NCBI GenBank assembly: GCA_017452945.1
Contig: JAFTLD010000004.1
Span: forward strand, 1 to 61,879
Direction of reading: 5' to 3'
Length of the DNA stretch: 61,879 bases
DNA from: Clostridia bacterium
GTDB taxonomy: Bacteria > Bacillota_A > Clostridia > Oscillospirales > CAG-272
Part shown: positions 19,531-28,509 of the stretch, piece by piece
How positions within the stretch are numbered: the first letter of the stretch is position 1
Layout of the letters: every line of letters starts with the position of its first letter
Notes under the pieces: model-generated
The model's input: only the letters and a program-made list of their open reading frames with translations
What the model was told of the DNA's origin: nothing
Databases searched by the model: none
Position numbers and translations under genes: made by a program

Positions 19531-20889
19531 ATGAGAATTCTTACAAAGAACAAGGCTTTATGGGCGCTTGTTGCAGCCGTGGTATGTCTGTCCTTGCTGC
19601 TTGCCGCATGCGATGGTGGGCAGGGGCAGGGAACTGAGAGCGGTGAGCAGACGACCGAGCCTGTAAAAGAAACCGAAGCACAAGCCCTGGGAACGGACAG
19701 CGAGGCCGATTCCGAAACCGATGATGTGCAAGGGGATACGGAGAATACCGAGCAGCAAACAGACCCGACTCCCGAAACCGTCACTTATACGGTCAGCGTG
19801 ATCGGCTCGGACGGAAACGTAAGACAGGGTGCTGTCGTGCGCTTCAGCAAAAACGGAGAACAGGTCGTTATGGTTCCCACGGGCGCGGACGGTACAGCGG
19901 CTGCCGAGCTGTTGCCTGATACGTATGACGTGGTGATCGATAATATTCTCGGTGAAAAATATCAAACCGAGGGCTGTGTTCTGACACCCCAAAGCACCTC
20001 TCTTACGGTAAGATTGTACGGAGTTCCCGCGGAGGGTGAGGAGATCTACGCATACTCCGAGAGCGTAGGCGATCATAAAGCATATCTTACGTACAAGATC
20101 TCCGAAGGCAGCTACTATGTTACGATGAGCGCGGATGATATGACCTATTATCTGTTTACCGCATCGCACGGAGGTACCTTCCGCATCAGTACGGATGCAT
20201 CGGTTCCCGTGTCGATCGGGTATTATGGTTCAACCTCTTACGTTTTGACTGAGTCGATAGCAGCAGAGGAGAACAATGCCATTACCGTGGACGTTTATGA
20301 CGATATGGTTTTCAACTATGCCTTTGTCATCGGTGTTAAGTCCGAGGATGCAGCACATAGCGAATGCGTTTTGACGGTGGAATACTTGTCCGAGCGCGAA
20401 ACGACCGAAAACGACATTCCTTGGACCGATCTGATGCCTACAAAGACGCTGACACAGTATACCATGGGTGCAGGAACGGTCAAGAATTTCGCGGTGGACA
20501 GTGCACCGATCACGATTGTGTACAGTCAAGCAGACGGTTATTATCACGTGGGCAGCGAGGATGGTCCTGTCGTGCTTGTCAATCTGGATAATAATTCGCA
20601 GTATATGGATGCGCTGACCACGGTGTGCAGCAATATGCGCCTTGGCGTATACGTGTACGACGAGGACGGAAAGCTTCTTTCCAAAGACAGCTACAATGAG
20701 CTGATCTGGGCATACAATGCAGTCAGCGACGGTGGCTACTATTCGCTGGATGATACGCTGCTGGATATGCTTAAGACGGTTGGCGACTATATGGGCTGGT
20801 ATGATCCCGCATCTCCCATGTACCTGTTTGAGGGCGTGGCACTTGAGCCTGCCAATGCATATCTGTTTGCTTGTGTCTATCTGCAATAA
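19531..20889 (+). CDS. Lipoprotein sharing modules with its upstream neighbour
   Basis: A 452-residue lipoprotein. The signal sequence ends LLAAC (Cys near residue 24), followed by an acidic Glu/Thr/Asp linker. An Ig-like module (YTVSVIGSDGNVRQG) comes next, then a beta-sandwich region (about 180-290) and a C-terminal module with DGYYHVGSEDGP. That motif and the Ig-like module match the 928-residue protein upstream, but the redoxin domain is absent. The ATG at 19531 is chosen because GAGG lies 6 nt upstream; the earlier TTG reading is less likely. No enzyme motif is visible; a surface binding role is only a guess. Confidence 0.72.
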   Translation: MRILTKNKALWALVAAVVCLSLLLAACDGGQGQGTESGEQTTEPVKETEAQALGTDSEADSETDDVQGDTENTEQQTDPTPETVTYTVSVIGSDGNVRQGAVVRFSKNGEQVVMVPTGADGTAAAELLPDTYDVVIDNILGEKYQTEGCVLTPQSTSLTVRLYGVPAEGEEIYAYSESVGDHKAYLTYKISEGSYYVTMSADDMTYYLFTASHGGTFRISTDASVPVSIGYYGSTSYVLTESIAAEENNAITVDVYDDMVFNYAFVIGVKSEDAAHSECVLTVEYLSERETTENDIPWTDLMPTKTLTQYTMGAGTVKNFAVDSAPITIVYSQADGYYHVGSEDGPVVLVNLDNNSQYMDALTTVCSNMRLGVYVYDEDGKLLSKDSYNELIWAYNAVSDGGYYSLDDTLLDMLKTVGDYMGWYDPASPMYLFEGVALEPANAYLFACVYLQ

Positions 20890-20937
20890 TTTCTGCAATT
20901 ATTTTTGTGAATATTTAGGAAACAAAGGAGAATTACC

Positions 20938-21378
20938 ATGAATTTCAAGAGAATTTTCGTGCTGCTTGCAGCAGCCTTGATGCTTTGTGTTGTGCTGACT
21001 GCCGTTGCTTGCGACGGTGGCGAGGGCGCGGGCACCCAAGAAACTACTCAGGCGACTACCGAGGAAAACACCACCGAAGCTCCTGCAACAGAGCAGACTA
21101 CAGAAGAAATTACCACCGATGACGGCAAGGTGACTTACACGGTCAAGGTCGTTGATGCGAACGGTGCGCCCGTAGAAGGCGTTGCCGTGCAGTTCTGCGA
21201 CGACAACGGCTGCCGTATGCCCGTGGCGACCAATGCCGAGGGCGTCGTAACCCTGACCGACGTCGAGAGCAATTTCCACGTCACGCTGGCAAGCGTCCCC
21301 GCAGGCTTTGCAGCAGATACCACCGAGTATTATTTTGACGGTGCAGTAGAGCTGACCATCACCCTGCAGGCGGAGTGA
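20938..21378 (+). CDS. Short lipoprotein with a single Ig-like module
   Basis: A 146-residue protein. A signal peptide with a cysteine near residue 24 (AVACDGG) is followed by a Thr/Glu-rich linker of about 35 residues and one Ig/carboxypeptidase-regulatory-like module (YTVKVVDANGAPVEG to the end). It is the minimal version of the N-terminal part of the two upstream lipoproteins, as if a common head had been kept without the variable tail. The ribosome binding site AAAGGAG is strong. It is probably the last gene of the three-gene transcript, because a perfect terminator follows. Confidence 0.72.
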   Translation: MNFKRIFVLLAAALMLCVVLTAVACDGGEGAGTQETTQATTEENTTEAPATEQTTEEITTDDGKVTYTVKVVDANGAPVEGVAVQFCDDNGCRMPVATNAEGVVTLTDVESNFHVTLASVPAGFAADTTEYYFDGAVELTITLQAE

Positions 21379-21426
21379 GAGTAAAATAAAAACAGCCCAT
21401 AGGACTGGTGAATTAGCGAAAAAATT

Positions 21427-21461
21427 AACACGGAGATTGCATCAAAATCAATCTCCGTGTT
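21427..21461 (+). terminator. Intrinsic terminator of the lipoprotein operon
   Basis: A 12-bp perfect stem (AACACGGAGATT and complement) with an 11-nt loop, followed by TCGTTTTT on the plus strand. Confidence 0.85.
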
Positions 21462-21490
21462 CGTTTTTCTCACCTGAAAAGATCCCAACC

Positions 21491-21570
21491 GTAGGGGGGC
21501 GACGTCCTTGATTGTCCGAGTGGATACAAAAAAACACTCTGTAGGGACAGTCGAGGACGCCTGTCCCTAC
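21491..21570. repeat. Intergenic inverted repeat, GTAGGG family
   Basis: Imperfect arms start GTAGGG-GGCGACGTCC and end GGACGCC-GTCCCTAC. A nested perfect palindrome occupies 21541-21570. The left arm resembles that of the element at 41760-41863, suggesting the same dispersed family. No gene is seen in this gap. Confidence 0.6.
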
Positions 21571-21649
21571 AACTGTTTTTATGCGTATATCGGTTTCATA
21601 TTTTGACAGAAACAATGATGATTCATCCCTGCTTTTTCGCTAATTTTGT

Positions 21650-21670
21650 AGCCCCATCGGGCTTTTTTTA
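21650..21670 (+). terminator. Intrinsic terminator facing the GH gene
   Basis: AGCCC pairs with GGGCT over a CATC loop, followed by a run of T. It is a near copy of the element at 259-283. Confidence 0.55.
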
Positions 21671-21671
21671 T

Positions 21672-23771
21672 TTATTGAATCTTCTCTTTGCTTATCACGA
21701 TGGCGGTCTGCAATGCGCCAAGGGTGATGGTGGCGCGGTATTGGTAATCATTGACGCGGGTGAAGGTTGCGGGCAGGATCTGCTCGGTGAAGGGATCGTA
21801 CAGGACGGGATCGGACAGAGAATTGTTCAGCGTGATCTCGATCGTCTGTTCCTTTTCCTCTGCATTGACGAACAAATAACTTGCTCCTTTGCGTACAGTA
21901 CACTTGCAGACCACACCGTGCGTGGGTGCGGACGCAAAGCAAGGAAGCGTGTCGGTGGGGATATGAGAGAATAATTCCGCCTCGTTTTGCACCACGGTGG
22001 AGAACTTATGCTCGGAAATTGCAGGGAATATGCTGCTTTGTGGGGAAAGAATGATCAAGCCCTGATCAGCGAATTTCTGCAGGATCGCAGCAAGACGGTC
22101 TGTCAGCTCCATGGGCGGCAGAATTAGCGTGGAGTAGACCTTGTCCTGCGGTGTGTGCAGGAAACCGTCCTCCATATAGCATTTTTCCAGGTAGTCGCAG
22201 TCGGTAAAGTCAAAGTCGATCTGGCGGTCAAGCAGACCGTACATCAGGGAGCGCAAGCCTTCTGCACAGGCGTTTTCCTCGGCGCAATAGCTGCCGTAGG
22301 ATGCGTCCGAGCCCTTGTGGTGCATCTGGAAGGTTTCGATGGGGTAGTAGAGCATGACGTACGCCAGATGTCTGCCATGCATCATTGCGTCAGCGCGGCC
22401 AAGTGCCTCGTTGATCTGCTTGTAGAGCGCGGGCTCTGCTTGCTGTTCGCTGTAGTAGGAGGTGAAAATATCCACGCCCAGCGCGTACTGCAGGCTCATA
22501 GAGGCATACATCTGCATGGGAGTGACCTTGCCGCCCTGCGCGTGTGCCGAAACCTCGCTCATGACGTGGGGACGGCCGTATGCGTGGGCGATCGAGGAAA
22601 CCAGCTTGGGGGTAAAGGCATCGTTGTGTACCTTCATGGGGATCGAGTGCAGCATATCGATGCCGGGGGTGTGCATGTGGCGCAGAAGTGAGAAGAAATT
22701 GCCCTCAAAGACCACGTGGTGGCGGATGTCGTCCTCCAAGAGAATGTGACCCGAGAAGGGAAGTCCGTGCGCGTCACACCAGTTGGAAAGCTGTGCAAAA
22801 TAGCTTTGCTCGTAAAGGTCGGAGAGCAAACGATAGTAATCGTATCTGACCTGCTTGGCCCATTCGTTCTTGCCAAAGAACAGGCAAACGAGGGAGGGCG
22901 CAAGCGGGTAACCGTAGCGTGCCGAGAACTGGTTTTCCAAGTCGCGGCCAAAGGAAACCACGGGGTAGAGCGGGATCTCGTCGTCGTATGCGTCGTGTAC
23001 GCGCGGCGGGTACAGGCCAAGGTTGATGTAGCAGCCCATGAGCGAGGGCTCGTCGGTAAACATAGCCTCGATCTTTCCGTCGCCCTCGGCTAAGTGATGC
23101 TTGGTATATTCATAGCAAGGCTCGTAGGTGTTGCAGATGAATTCACGAATGGCATCGGGGTTGGTGACGTCCACGTATCTGCGCGCTTCGCATACGTTGT
23201 GCTGGGCGTGCGTGCCCTCGTAAAGGCGCTTTTTGACAAAGAAGCAAGCCAGCGCCGGAGCATCCGAGGGGTTTCTGAGCGTCACGGACTGCGTGGTTTT
23301 GCCAAATACGGCATGCACGGGTGCGAAATCGGTGATTTGACCGTCGGCATAAGGATAGGTTGCAGCAAACAGAAAGCATTCGTGTCCGCGCGGCAGGTCT
23401 TGCGTTACGCTCTGCTCGGGGGCAAGCTCGTGCGTCACAAGTGCAATGCCAAGCGCCTCGTAGTCGGGGTTGGCATCAACGGTCAAGCCGCCCGCACTGC
23501 CGCTGGGGTAGCCCTTTTCGTCGTAAAGCCATACGCGCAGACCCATCTCGCAAGCTACGTCAATAGTGATGGCCATTTTTCTCCATTCCTCGGAGTCGGT
23601 GGCGTAATTTCTCCAGGACACGTTGGTGACCACACCGCCAAAGCCTTTGTCCGCAAGGCCTTGCAGACGTTTTTTTGTGGCAGCGCGGAGTGCGTCGTCG
23701 TCTAAGGTGGGGGCATTGACCAGCTCGTGGGTGATCTTGAGCGGCAGGTATTTGTTTTCAACTGTTTTCAT
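21672..23771 (-). CDS. Putative glycoside hydrolase, GH106/alpha-L-rhamnosidase-like
   Basis: A 699-residue protein without signal peptide, so probably cytoplasmic. The N-terminal part has features I associate with GH106-like enzymes: GFGGVVTNVSW and then WLYDEKGYPSGSAGG, resembling the conserved Asp-Glu/Pro-Ser-Gly stretch of that group. Acidic candidates include MFTDEPSL near residue 235 and SGHILLEDD. It is shorter than typical GH106 enzymes (about 1000 residues) and lacks obvious C-terminal beta-sandwich modules. Substrate cannot be read from the sequence. The start has AAGGAG upstream, placed inside the end of the preceding small gene (14-bp overlap). Confidence 0.65.
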   Translation of the reverse strand: MKTVENKYLPLKITHELVNAPTLDDDALRAATKKRLQGLADKGFGGVVTNVSWRNYATDSEEWRKMAITIDVACEMGLRVWLYDEKGYPSGSAGGLTVDANPDYEALGIALVTHELAPEQSVTQDLPRGHECFLFAATYPYADGQITDFAPVHAVFGKTTQSVTLRNPSDAPALACFFVKKRLYEGTHAQHNVCEARRYVDVTNPDAIREFICNTYEPCYEYTKHHLAEGDGKIEAMFTDEPSLMGCYINLGLYPPRVHDAYDDEIPLYPVVSFGRDLENQFSARYGYPLAPSLVCLFFGKNEWAKQVRYDYYRLLSDLYEQSYFAQLSNWCDAHGLPFSGHILLEDDIRHHVVFEGNFFSLLRHMHTPGIDMLHSIPMKVHNDAFTPKLVSSIAHAYGRPHVMSEVSAHAQGGKVTPMQMYASMSLQYALGVDIFTSYYSEQQAEPALYKQINEALGRADAMMHGRHLAYVMLYYPIETFQMHHKGSDASYGSYCAEENACAEGLRSLMYGLLDRQIDFDFTDCDYLEKCYMEDGFLHTPQDKVYSTLILPPMELTDRLAAILQKFADQGLIILSPQSSIFPAISEHKFSTVVQNEAELFSHIPTDTLPCFASAPTHGVVCKCTVRKGASYLFVNAEEKEQTIEITLNNSLSDPVLYDPFTEQILPATFTRVNDYQYRATITLGALQTAIVISKEKIQ

Positions 23772-23991
23772 CCTCGGCTCCTTTCTCGTTGTAAGGTGTC
23801 AGATCGATCTTTGCAAGCTCGGCTTGCGAAATTCTGCCCTTGGTTTTTTCATAGTAGGCGATATTGTTGCGCAGCATGAAAAGGAACTGATTGTTGGGGT
23901 TGCGGCCCTCCTTTTGGCTGATCAGGATAAACTTGCGCAGCATGTCTTCGGACATATGTAAGGTGAATTCATGTTGATTTTTCTGTGCCAT
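23758..23991 (-). CDS. Small ribbon-helix-helix-like protein
   Basis: A 77-residue protein: an N-terminal strand (HEFTLHMSED) followed by two helices (about residues 15-45) with an Asn-rich turn (EGRNPNNQFLFML) in the Arc/MetJ style. This suggests a small DNA-binding regulator. A ribosome binding site GGAGG precedes it, and it overlaps the start of the glycosidase gene by 14 bp. Similar small Arc-like proteins are common in Clostridia. It could regulate the adjacent genes, but no operator was identified. Confidence 0.6.
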   Translation of the reverse strand: MAQKNQHEFTLHMSEDMLRKFILISQKEGRNPNNQFLFMLRNNIAYYEKTKGRISQAELAKIDLTPYNEKGAEDENS

Positions 23992-24007
23992 GATAACCTC
24001 CGTGCGT

Positions 24008-24529
24008 TTATTTGGATGTCGGAACGACCACTGTGCCGATATTATAATATCTCAGGATTTTAAGTGCTTTTTCGGTAGCTTCGAAGTAAACTACACATTT
24101 TTCGTCCCCCAGCTTGAAAATGCCGTAGTAAAGGTCGGGTGCATTGATGGATGACATGCAGCGGAAATCGCGGTTGCATTTCTGCGCCGTCACGTAAGCC
24201 TCGGCTGCCTCGTCGTAGGGCGCGATCTTCTGAAAATCGCGGATGTTGAGGGTGAAAAGCTTTTTTCTGGTTCTTCCGCCCCAGATGGTGGTGAAGGTGA
24301 TCTCGCCCGAGAGCGTGGAATACTCGTATTCGGGGCTGACGAAGCGCCAGGTGAAAAAGATCAGCACCCAGTCAAGTAAGGGCAGGAACGTGATCGCCCA
24401 GGGGAAAGTGAGCAGGAACGCCAACAGATATGCCAGATTAAACACTATGTACAGTGCGATCATCATGATGCGTCGCCATCTCCAGATGCCCTCGCTTTTT
24501 TGTTTGACGATATATTCGTATTGATTCAT
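24008..24529 (-). CDS. Hypothetical membrane protein (possibly DUF6106)
   Basis: A 173-residue protein. Two close hydrophobic helices (about residues 24-42 and 46-62) after a basic start (WRWRR) are followed by a soluble beta-rich domain of about 110 residues. It resembles what I recall of the uncharacterised DUF6106 family of Clostridia; this is a recollection, not a search result. It is first in the transcript that continues into the small regulator-like gene and the glycosidase, with its own strong promoter and an AGGAGG site. Confidence 0.6.
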   Translation of the reverse strand: MNQYEYIVKQKSEGIWRWRRIMMIALYIVFNLAYLLAFLLTFPWAITFLPLLDWVLIFFTWRFVSPEYEYSTLSGEITFTTIWGGRTRKKLFTLNIRDFQKIAPYDEAAEAYVTAQKCNRDFRCMSSINAPDLYYGIFKLGDEKCVVYFEATEKALKILRYYNIGTVVVPTSK

Positions 24530-24559
24530 TTTATGCCTCCTGTATGCAATTCTGTCTAA

Positions 24560-24588
24560 ATTATACCATATGTACGGGGGATTTTCAA
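24560..24588 (-). promoter_or_regulatory. Sigma-A promoter, minus strand
   Basis: TTGAAA and TATAAT with a 17-bp spacer, about 30 bp before the 173-residue membrane protein gene. It is divergent from the promoter at 24631-24659. Confidence 0.8.
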
Positions 24589-24630
24589 CCGATTTGTGCG
24601 ATTTTTTGCACGAATTATCCGTTCGCCCTC

Positions 24631-24659
24631 TTGATTCGCACGCGTGTTTATAGTATAAT
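24631..24659 (+). promoter_or_regulatory. Sigma-A promoter for the ACT-PFL operon
   Basis: TTGATT and TATAAT with a 17-bp spacer, about 38 bp before the ACT-protein start. Confidence 0.8.
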
Positions 24660-24697
24660 ATTTATAGTCAACTAAAGTGCTATACGGAGGTGCTACA

Positions 24698-24967
24698 ATG
24701 AAAGCAGTCATTACTGTAACGGGCAAGGACAGCATGGGCATTATCGCAGGTGTTGCGGGCAAGTGTGCCGAGCTGGGTGCCAATATCGTGGATATTTCGC
24801 AAAGCGTTCTGCAGGAATATTTTGCGATGATCATGCTGGCGGATATCGATCATCTGCAAGTGGATTTTTCGGAGTTCGTGGATGAGTTAGAGGCGCTTGG
24901 AGAGCAAAAGGGCCTTTGCGTTCAAGCGATGCACGAGGAAATCTTTAATACTATGCACCATATCTGA
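24698..24967 (+). CDS. ACT domain protein (UPF0237 family)
   Basis: An 89-residue single ACT domain: strand AVITVTGKD, the ligand-loop region [19 protein letters not shown] and helix, then further strands. UPF0237 proteins are small stand-alone ACT domains that normally precede a UPF0210/PFL protein, exactly as here (14 bp apart). An amino-acid-sensing partner role is usual for ACT domains, but the ligand is unknown. ATG 24698 is chosen over an upstream in-frame start because CGGAGG lies 8 nt before it. Confidence 0.9.
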   Translation: MKAVITVTGKDSMGIIAGVAGKCAELGANIVDISQSVLQEYFAMIMLADIDHLQVDFSEFVDELEALGEQKGLCVQAMHEEIFNTMHHI

Positions 24968-24981
24968 AACGGGTATTTGCC

Positions 24982-26340
24982 ATGATCGAAACCAGAGATA
25001 TTTTAGAAACCATCAACATGATACGCCAGGAAAATCTGGATATCAGAACGGTCACGATGGGCATCTCGCTCCTTGACTGCGTCAGTGATGACGTGAGCGT
25101 GCTGTGTGACCGTATTTACGATAAGATTACGACCAAGGCTGAGAAGCTGGTCGAAACGGGCAATAAGATCGAGAAAAAGTACGGCATTCCGATCGTCAAT
25201 AAACGCGTATCGGTCACGCCTGTGTCGCTGATCGGCGGTCGGGCTGACCGTGAAGGGTACGTCAGGATCGCGCATACGCTGCAAAGAGCAGCGGAGCAGA
25301 CCGGTATCAATTTTATCGGTGGCTATTCCGCACTGGTACACAAGGGCATGACGCAGGGTGAGCGCGAGATGATTCTGTCCATTCCGCAGGCTTTGGCCGA
25401 AACCCAAATGGTGTGCTCGTCGGTCAACGTTGCGACCACAAAGTCGGGTATCAATATGGACGCTGTTGCAATGATGGGTAAGGCGATCAAAGAGGCTGCG
25501 TATCTGACGCGCGACAATCAGTCGATCGGTTGCGCTAAGCTGGTGGTATTTGCCAACGTGCCGGAGGATAACCCCTTTATGGCAGGTGCGTTTCACGGTG
25601 TGGGTGAACCGGATACGGTGATCAACGTGGGCGTTTCGGGCCCCGGTGTGGTGTCCAGCGCCATTGCGAGAGCGGGGGATTGCGATCTGTCGGCTCTTGC
25701 GGATATCATCAAAAAAACAGCGTTCAAGATCACGCGCGTCGGCCAACTGGTGGCAAGCGAAGCGTCAGCAGCATTGAACGTGCCGTTTGGCATTGTGGAT
25801 CTTTCTTTGGCGCCTACGCCTGCCGTGGGAGATTCGGTGGCGCGTATTTTAGAGGAAATGGGCTTGGAGAGCACGGGTGCGCACGGCACCACGGCTTGCC
25901 TTGCTATGCTCAACGATGCGGTCAAAAAGGGCGGTGTCATGGCCTCCTCGCACGTGGGCGGACTTTCGGGCGCGTTTATTCCCGTTTCCGAGGATGCGGG
26001 CATGATCGCAGCGGTTGAGCGCGGTGCGCTTTCGATTGAAAAGCTGGAGGCTATGACGGCAGTTTGCTCGGTCGGACTTGATATGATCGCTGTCCCGGGT
26101 GACGTGGATGAGGCGGTCATCTGCGGTGTGATCGCGGATGAAATTTCTATTGGAGTGGTGAATAATAAGACCACGGCGGTGAGAATTATCCCTGCATATG
26201 GCAAGAAAGTGGGGGATAGCGTTGATTTTGGCGGCCTTTTGGGTACTGCGCCCATTATGCCTTTGCGCGAATATTCTCCTGCTAAGTTTATTGGTCGTGG
26301 TGGCCGTATTCCTGCCCCCATTCATAGCCTGAAAAACTAA
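24982..26340 (+). CDS. PFL family protein (UPF0210/DUF711)
   Basis: A 452-residue cytoplasmic protein, the standard length for UPF0210. The family pattern is clear: start [14 protein letters not shown], central [10 protein letters not shown], and end [14 protein letters not shown]. Members have a fold related to pyruvate formate-lyase/glycyl-radical proteins, but no activity is established and I see no glycyl-radical loop of the RVxGY type. Coupling with the preceding ACT protein is conserved in Firmicutes and suggests regulation by a small metabolite. Confidence 0.92.
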   Translation: MIETRDILETINMIRQENLDIRTVTMGISLLDCVSDDVSVLCDRIYDKITTKAEKLVETGNKIEKKYGIPIVNKRVSVTPVSLIGGRADREGYVRIAHTLQRAAEQTGINFIGGYSALVHKGMTQGEREMILSIPQALAETQMVCSSVNVATTKSGINMDAVAMMGKAIKEAAYLTRDNQSIGCAKLVVFANVPEDNPFMAGAFHGVGEPDTVINVGVSGPGVVSSAIARAGDCDLSALADIIKKTAFKITRVGQLVASEASAALNVPFGIVDLSLAPTPAVGDSVARILEEMGLESTGAHGTTACLAMLNDAVKKGGVMASSHVGGLSGAFIPVSEDAGMIAAVERGALSIEKLEAMTAVCSVGLDMIAVPGDVDEAVICGVIADEISIGVVNNKTTAVRIIPAYGKKVGDSVDFGGLLGTAPIMPLREYSPAKFIGRGGRIPAPIHSLKN

Positions 26341-26362
26341 AAATACGGACAAGGAGTGTCTT

Positions 26363-26854
26363 ATGAAATTTGAAAAAGACACGGGTGGATTTGAGAAAGT
26401 GGTGGATGTAGCCACGAAATGTGTTGATACGGCCGATAAAGTGGTGAACTTGGTTGGCAAAGTCGGAAACGCGGGAAGAAAAGTGGGAAAAATGAAAACC
26501 TCCACCAAGGTGGGACTGATGGTTGGCGGTGCGCTGGCATTCTGCCTGTTCCCGTTGCGCTTGGCTTACGACAGCGAAACGGGCGAGGGTGAATACAAAT
26601 CCCTGATGGTTGGCGTCAAGCGCACGCAGCGTCCCGAACGCTCGGCCCAAGAGGTCACAGCACGCGGCACGCACAGCGTTTCTTGGGAGCTGTTTCCCAC
26701 CGTCAAGGTGCGCCCGGAGCAGGTGGATCCCTGTGAGCTGCCCCCTGCGCAAAGATGCGAGCCTGTCAGGGCAGTGCCTGTGCAGGCCCATAAGGTACAA
26801 AAAGCCAGACCCGTCGTGCCTGTCAAGCTTGCAACGCAGGAGGAAAAGGCATGA
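26363..26854 (+). CDS. Hypothetical single-pass membrane protein
   Basis: A 163-residue protein. An amphipathic, valine/lysine-rich N-terminal helix of about 50 residues (heptad-like V-D-x-A pattern) is followed by a hydrophobic stretch (VGLMVGGALAFCLFPL, about 53-68) and a basic, proline-rich tail. No family is recognised. Its stop overlaps the start of the YgjV-like gene by 4 bp, so the two are translationally coupled. The membrane helix and coupled partner suggest a membrane-associated role; nothing more can be said. Confidence 0.6.
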   Translation: MKFEKDTGGFEKVVDVATKCVDTADKVVNLVGKVGNAGRKVGKMKTSTKVGLMVGGALAFCLFPLRLAYDSETGEGEYKSLMVGVKRTQRPERSAQEVTARGTHSVSWELFPTVKVRPEQVDPCELPPAQRCEPVRAVPVQAHKVQKARPVVPVKLATQEEKA

Positions 26855-27381
26855 CACCGATGCAAATTGCAGGGCAGATTTTCAGTATCATTGCTATGAC
26901 GTTGATCATTCTTTCCTTTCAGTTCAAGCGTCGTTCGCTGTACTATATCATGCAGATCAGTGGCAACGTGTTTTTTGCCATCAGCTTTTTGCTGCTGGGA
27001 AACGTGGCGGGCGGGCTGATGAATGCCATTGGCATTGTGCGCGGTGTGATAATGCTTTCGTTGGGCACACGCAGAAAGCTTTGGGCGCTGGTGCTGATCA
27101 ATGCGTTGTTTGTGGGCGGTGCAGCGTTTGCGGGTACTGTGGGCGGTGACGGCTGGGCTTGCCTTGTGTCGTTGGCACCTCAGATCGCGGGTACGTTTTC
27201 CATGTGGTATGGCTCGGATAATGCCATCCGCTGGGTACAGCTGGGCGTCATTTCGCCTTTGTGGTTGGTCAATAATACGGTGATCTCGCTGTCGATCGGC
27301 GGCATTATTTGTGAAGCCTTTTGCATGGTGTCTACGGTGATCTATCTGATACGCGTCAGAAAAAGCAAAAAAAGTGCGTAA
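26851..27381 (+). CDS. YgjV-family inner membrane protein
   Basis: A 176-residue polytopic protein with about five hydrophobic helices. It matches the Imp-YgjV pattern: QIFSIIAMTLIILSFQFK, then a repeated GNVFFAISFLLLGNVAGGLMN-type helix, and an AWRGxV-like centre. The family's function is unknown. It overlaps the preceding gene by 4 bp and is followed by an independent promoter, so it ends its transcript. Confidence 0.8.
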   Translation: MTPMQIAGQIFSIIAMTLIILSFQFKRRSLYYIMQISGNVFFAISFLLLGNVAGGLMNAIGIVRGVIMLSLGTRRKLWALVLINALFVGGAAFAGTVGGDGWACLVSLAPQIAGTFSMWYGSDNAIRWVQLGVISPLWLVNNTVISLSIGGIICEAFCMVSTVIYLIRVRKSKKSA

Positions 27382-27386
27382 AGGAC

Positions 27387-27415
27387 TTGAAAATTGTACC
27401 GAAACGATGTATAAT
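27387..27415 (+). promoter_or_regulatory. Sigma-A promoter for the DUF1836-mrnC genes
   Basis: TTGAAA and TATAAT with a 17-bp spacer, ending 38 bp before the DUF1836 gene. Confidence 0.8.
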
Positions 27416-27453
27416 GGTATTCGAAACCGCGAAAAATCGTAAGGAGAACGGAT

Positions 27454-28116
27454 ATGGACGCCCAAAAATTCAATCAGCTGATCAGTCAGGCGGTCAGTGA
27501 TGCGGACTTAGTCAGCGCAGAGATCCCTTCCATTGATTTGTATCTGGAGCAGATATTGCTGCTTGTGGCTGATAAAAACAAAGAGGGAAGCGCTGCGGCT
27601 GACCGTGTGCTGACCAAAAATATGATCAACAATTACTCCAAAGATGGGCTGATCACGCCGGTCAAGGGAAAGAAATATTCAAAAGAGCAGATCGTGCAGA
27701 TGTTGGTGGTGTATTCGCTCAAGAATACGCTGTCCATTGAGGATATCAAGCGCGCTATGGAGAGTATTTATGCCAAGGAGGATTACTCGGGCGAAAAGCT
27801 GATCGCAGCCTATGATAAGGCTATGGCGATCAAGCAGTCGCAAAAGCACCGCTGTCCCGAGATCGTAGAGGAAATTTTGGCAGCCGAGGAGTTGGATACG
27901 GAGAATAGTGAGGATTATTTTGTGGCGCTGCTGGCAGTTGCCTCCTTGTCGGTCTATTTCCGTAATATTGCCAAGGCGATGCTGGAGGAGTACCCCTTGC
28001 CCGTGAGTGATGAAGAGAGAAAGCAGCGGGAAAAGGAAGAAAAGAAAGAGCGCAAGGCGAAGAAAAAAGCAGAAGCTGCCGCTGCAGCGGAACAAGCATC
28101 GGAGGATAAGGGATGA
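27454..28116 (+). CDS. DUF1836 protein, MerR-like helix-turn-helix
   Basis: A 220-residue protein. The DUF1836 core covers about residues 25-150 and includes LTKNMINNYSKDGLITPVKGKKYSKEQ in two stretches, a winged-helix-like segment reminiscent of MerR regulators. The C-terminus is a highly charged Lys/Glu/Ala helix. Probably a cytoplasmic DNA-binding protein; targets are unknown. A strong AAGGAG site precedes it. Its stop overlaps the mrnC start by 4 bp. Confidence 0.85.
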   Translation: MDAQKFNQLISQAVSDADLVSAEIPSIDLYLEQILLLVADKNKEGSAAADRVLTKNMINNYSKDGLITPVKGKKYSKEQIVQMLVVYSLKNTLSIEDIKRAMESIYAKEDYSGEKLIAAYDKAMAIKQSQKHRCPEIVEEILAAEELDTENSEDYFVALLAVASLSVYFRNIAKAMLEEYPLPVSDEERKQREKEEKKERKAKKKAEAAAAAEQASEDKG

Positions 28117-28499
28117 AGCCTGTAAATGAGCTGACCACCCCCGCGCTTGCGTACCTTGGTGATGCGGTCATTGAGCTGTACGTCAGAGAGGCGCTGGTCG
28201 CGGCAGGGTATTCCACCTCGGCTGCACTGAATCAAAAATCGCTGGACTACGTCCGTGCGGGTGCGCAGGCAAAGGCCATGCAAAAGATTTTGCCCATGCT
28301 GACTGAGGCAGAGGCTGCCGTGTTCCGTCGCGGCAGAAATATGGGACACAGCAACACGCCCAAGGGTGCCACCGTGGCAGAGTACAGGTCTGCTACCGGT
28401 ATGGAGGTGCTGGCGGGGTATTTGCACGTGCAGGGAAAGCACGAGCGCCTTTACGAGCTGCTTGGCGCAGCGTATACGTTTGAAAATACAGATGTTTGA
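28113..28499 (+). CDS. mrnC: Mini-ribonuclease III
   Basis: A 128-residue RNase III catalytic domain without dsRNA-binding domain, as in Bacillus MrnC, which matures the 23S rRNA ends. The signature region LAYLGDAVIELYVRE carries the catalytic acidic residue, and the basic SNTPKGATVAEYRSATGME segment holds the second conserved acidic position. In many Firmicutes mrnC sits beside cysS and rlmB; here it follows a DUF1836 gene with a 4-bp overlap. The start is supported by GGAGG 7 nt upstream. Confidence 0.9.
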   Translation: MKPVNELTTPALAYLGDAVIELYVREALVAAGYSTSAALNQKSLDYVRAGAQAKAMQKILPMLTEAEAAVFRRGRNMGHSNTPKGATVAEYRSATGMEVLAGYLHVQGKHERLYELLGAAYTFENTDV

Positions 28500-28509
28500 T
28501 TGATACTCT

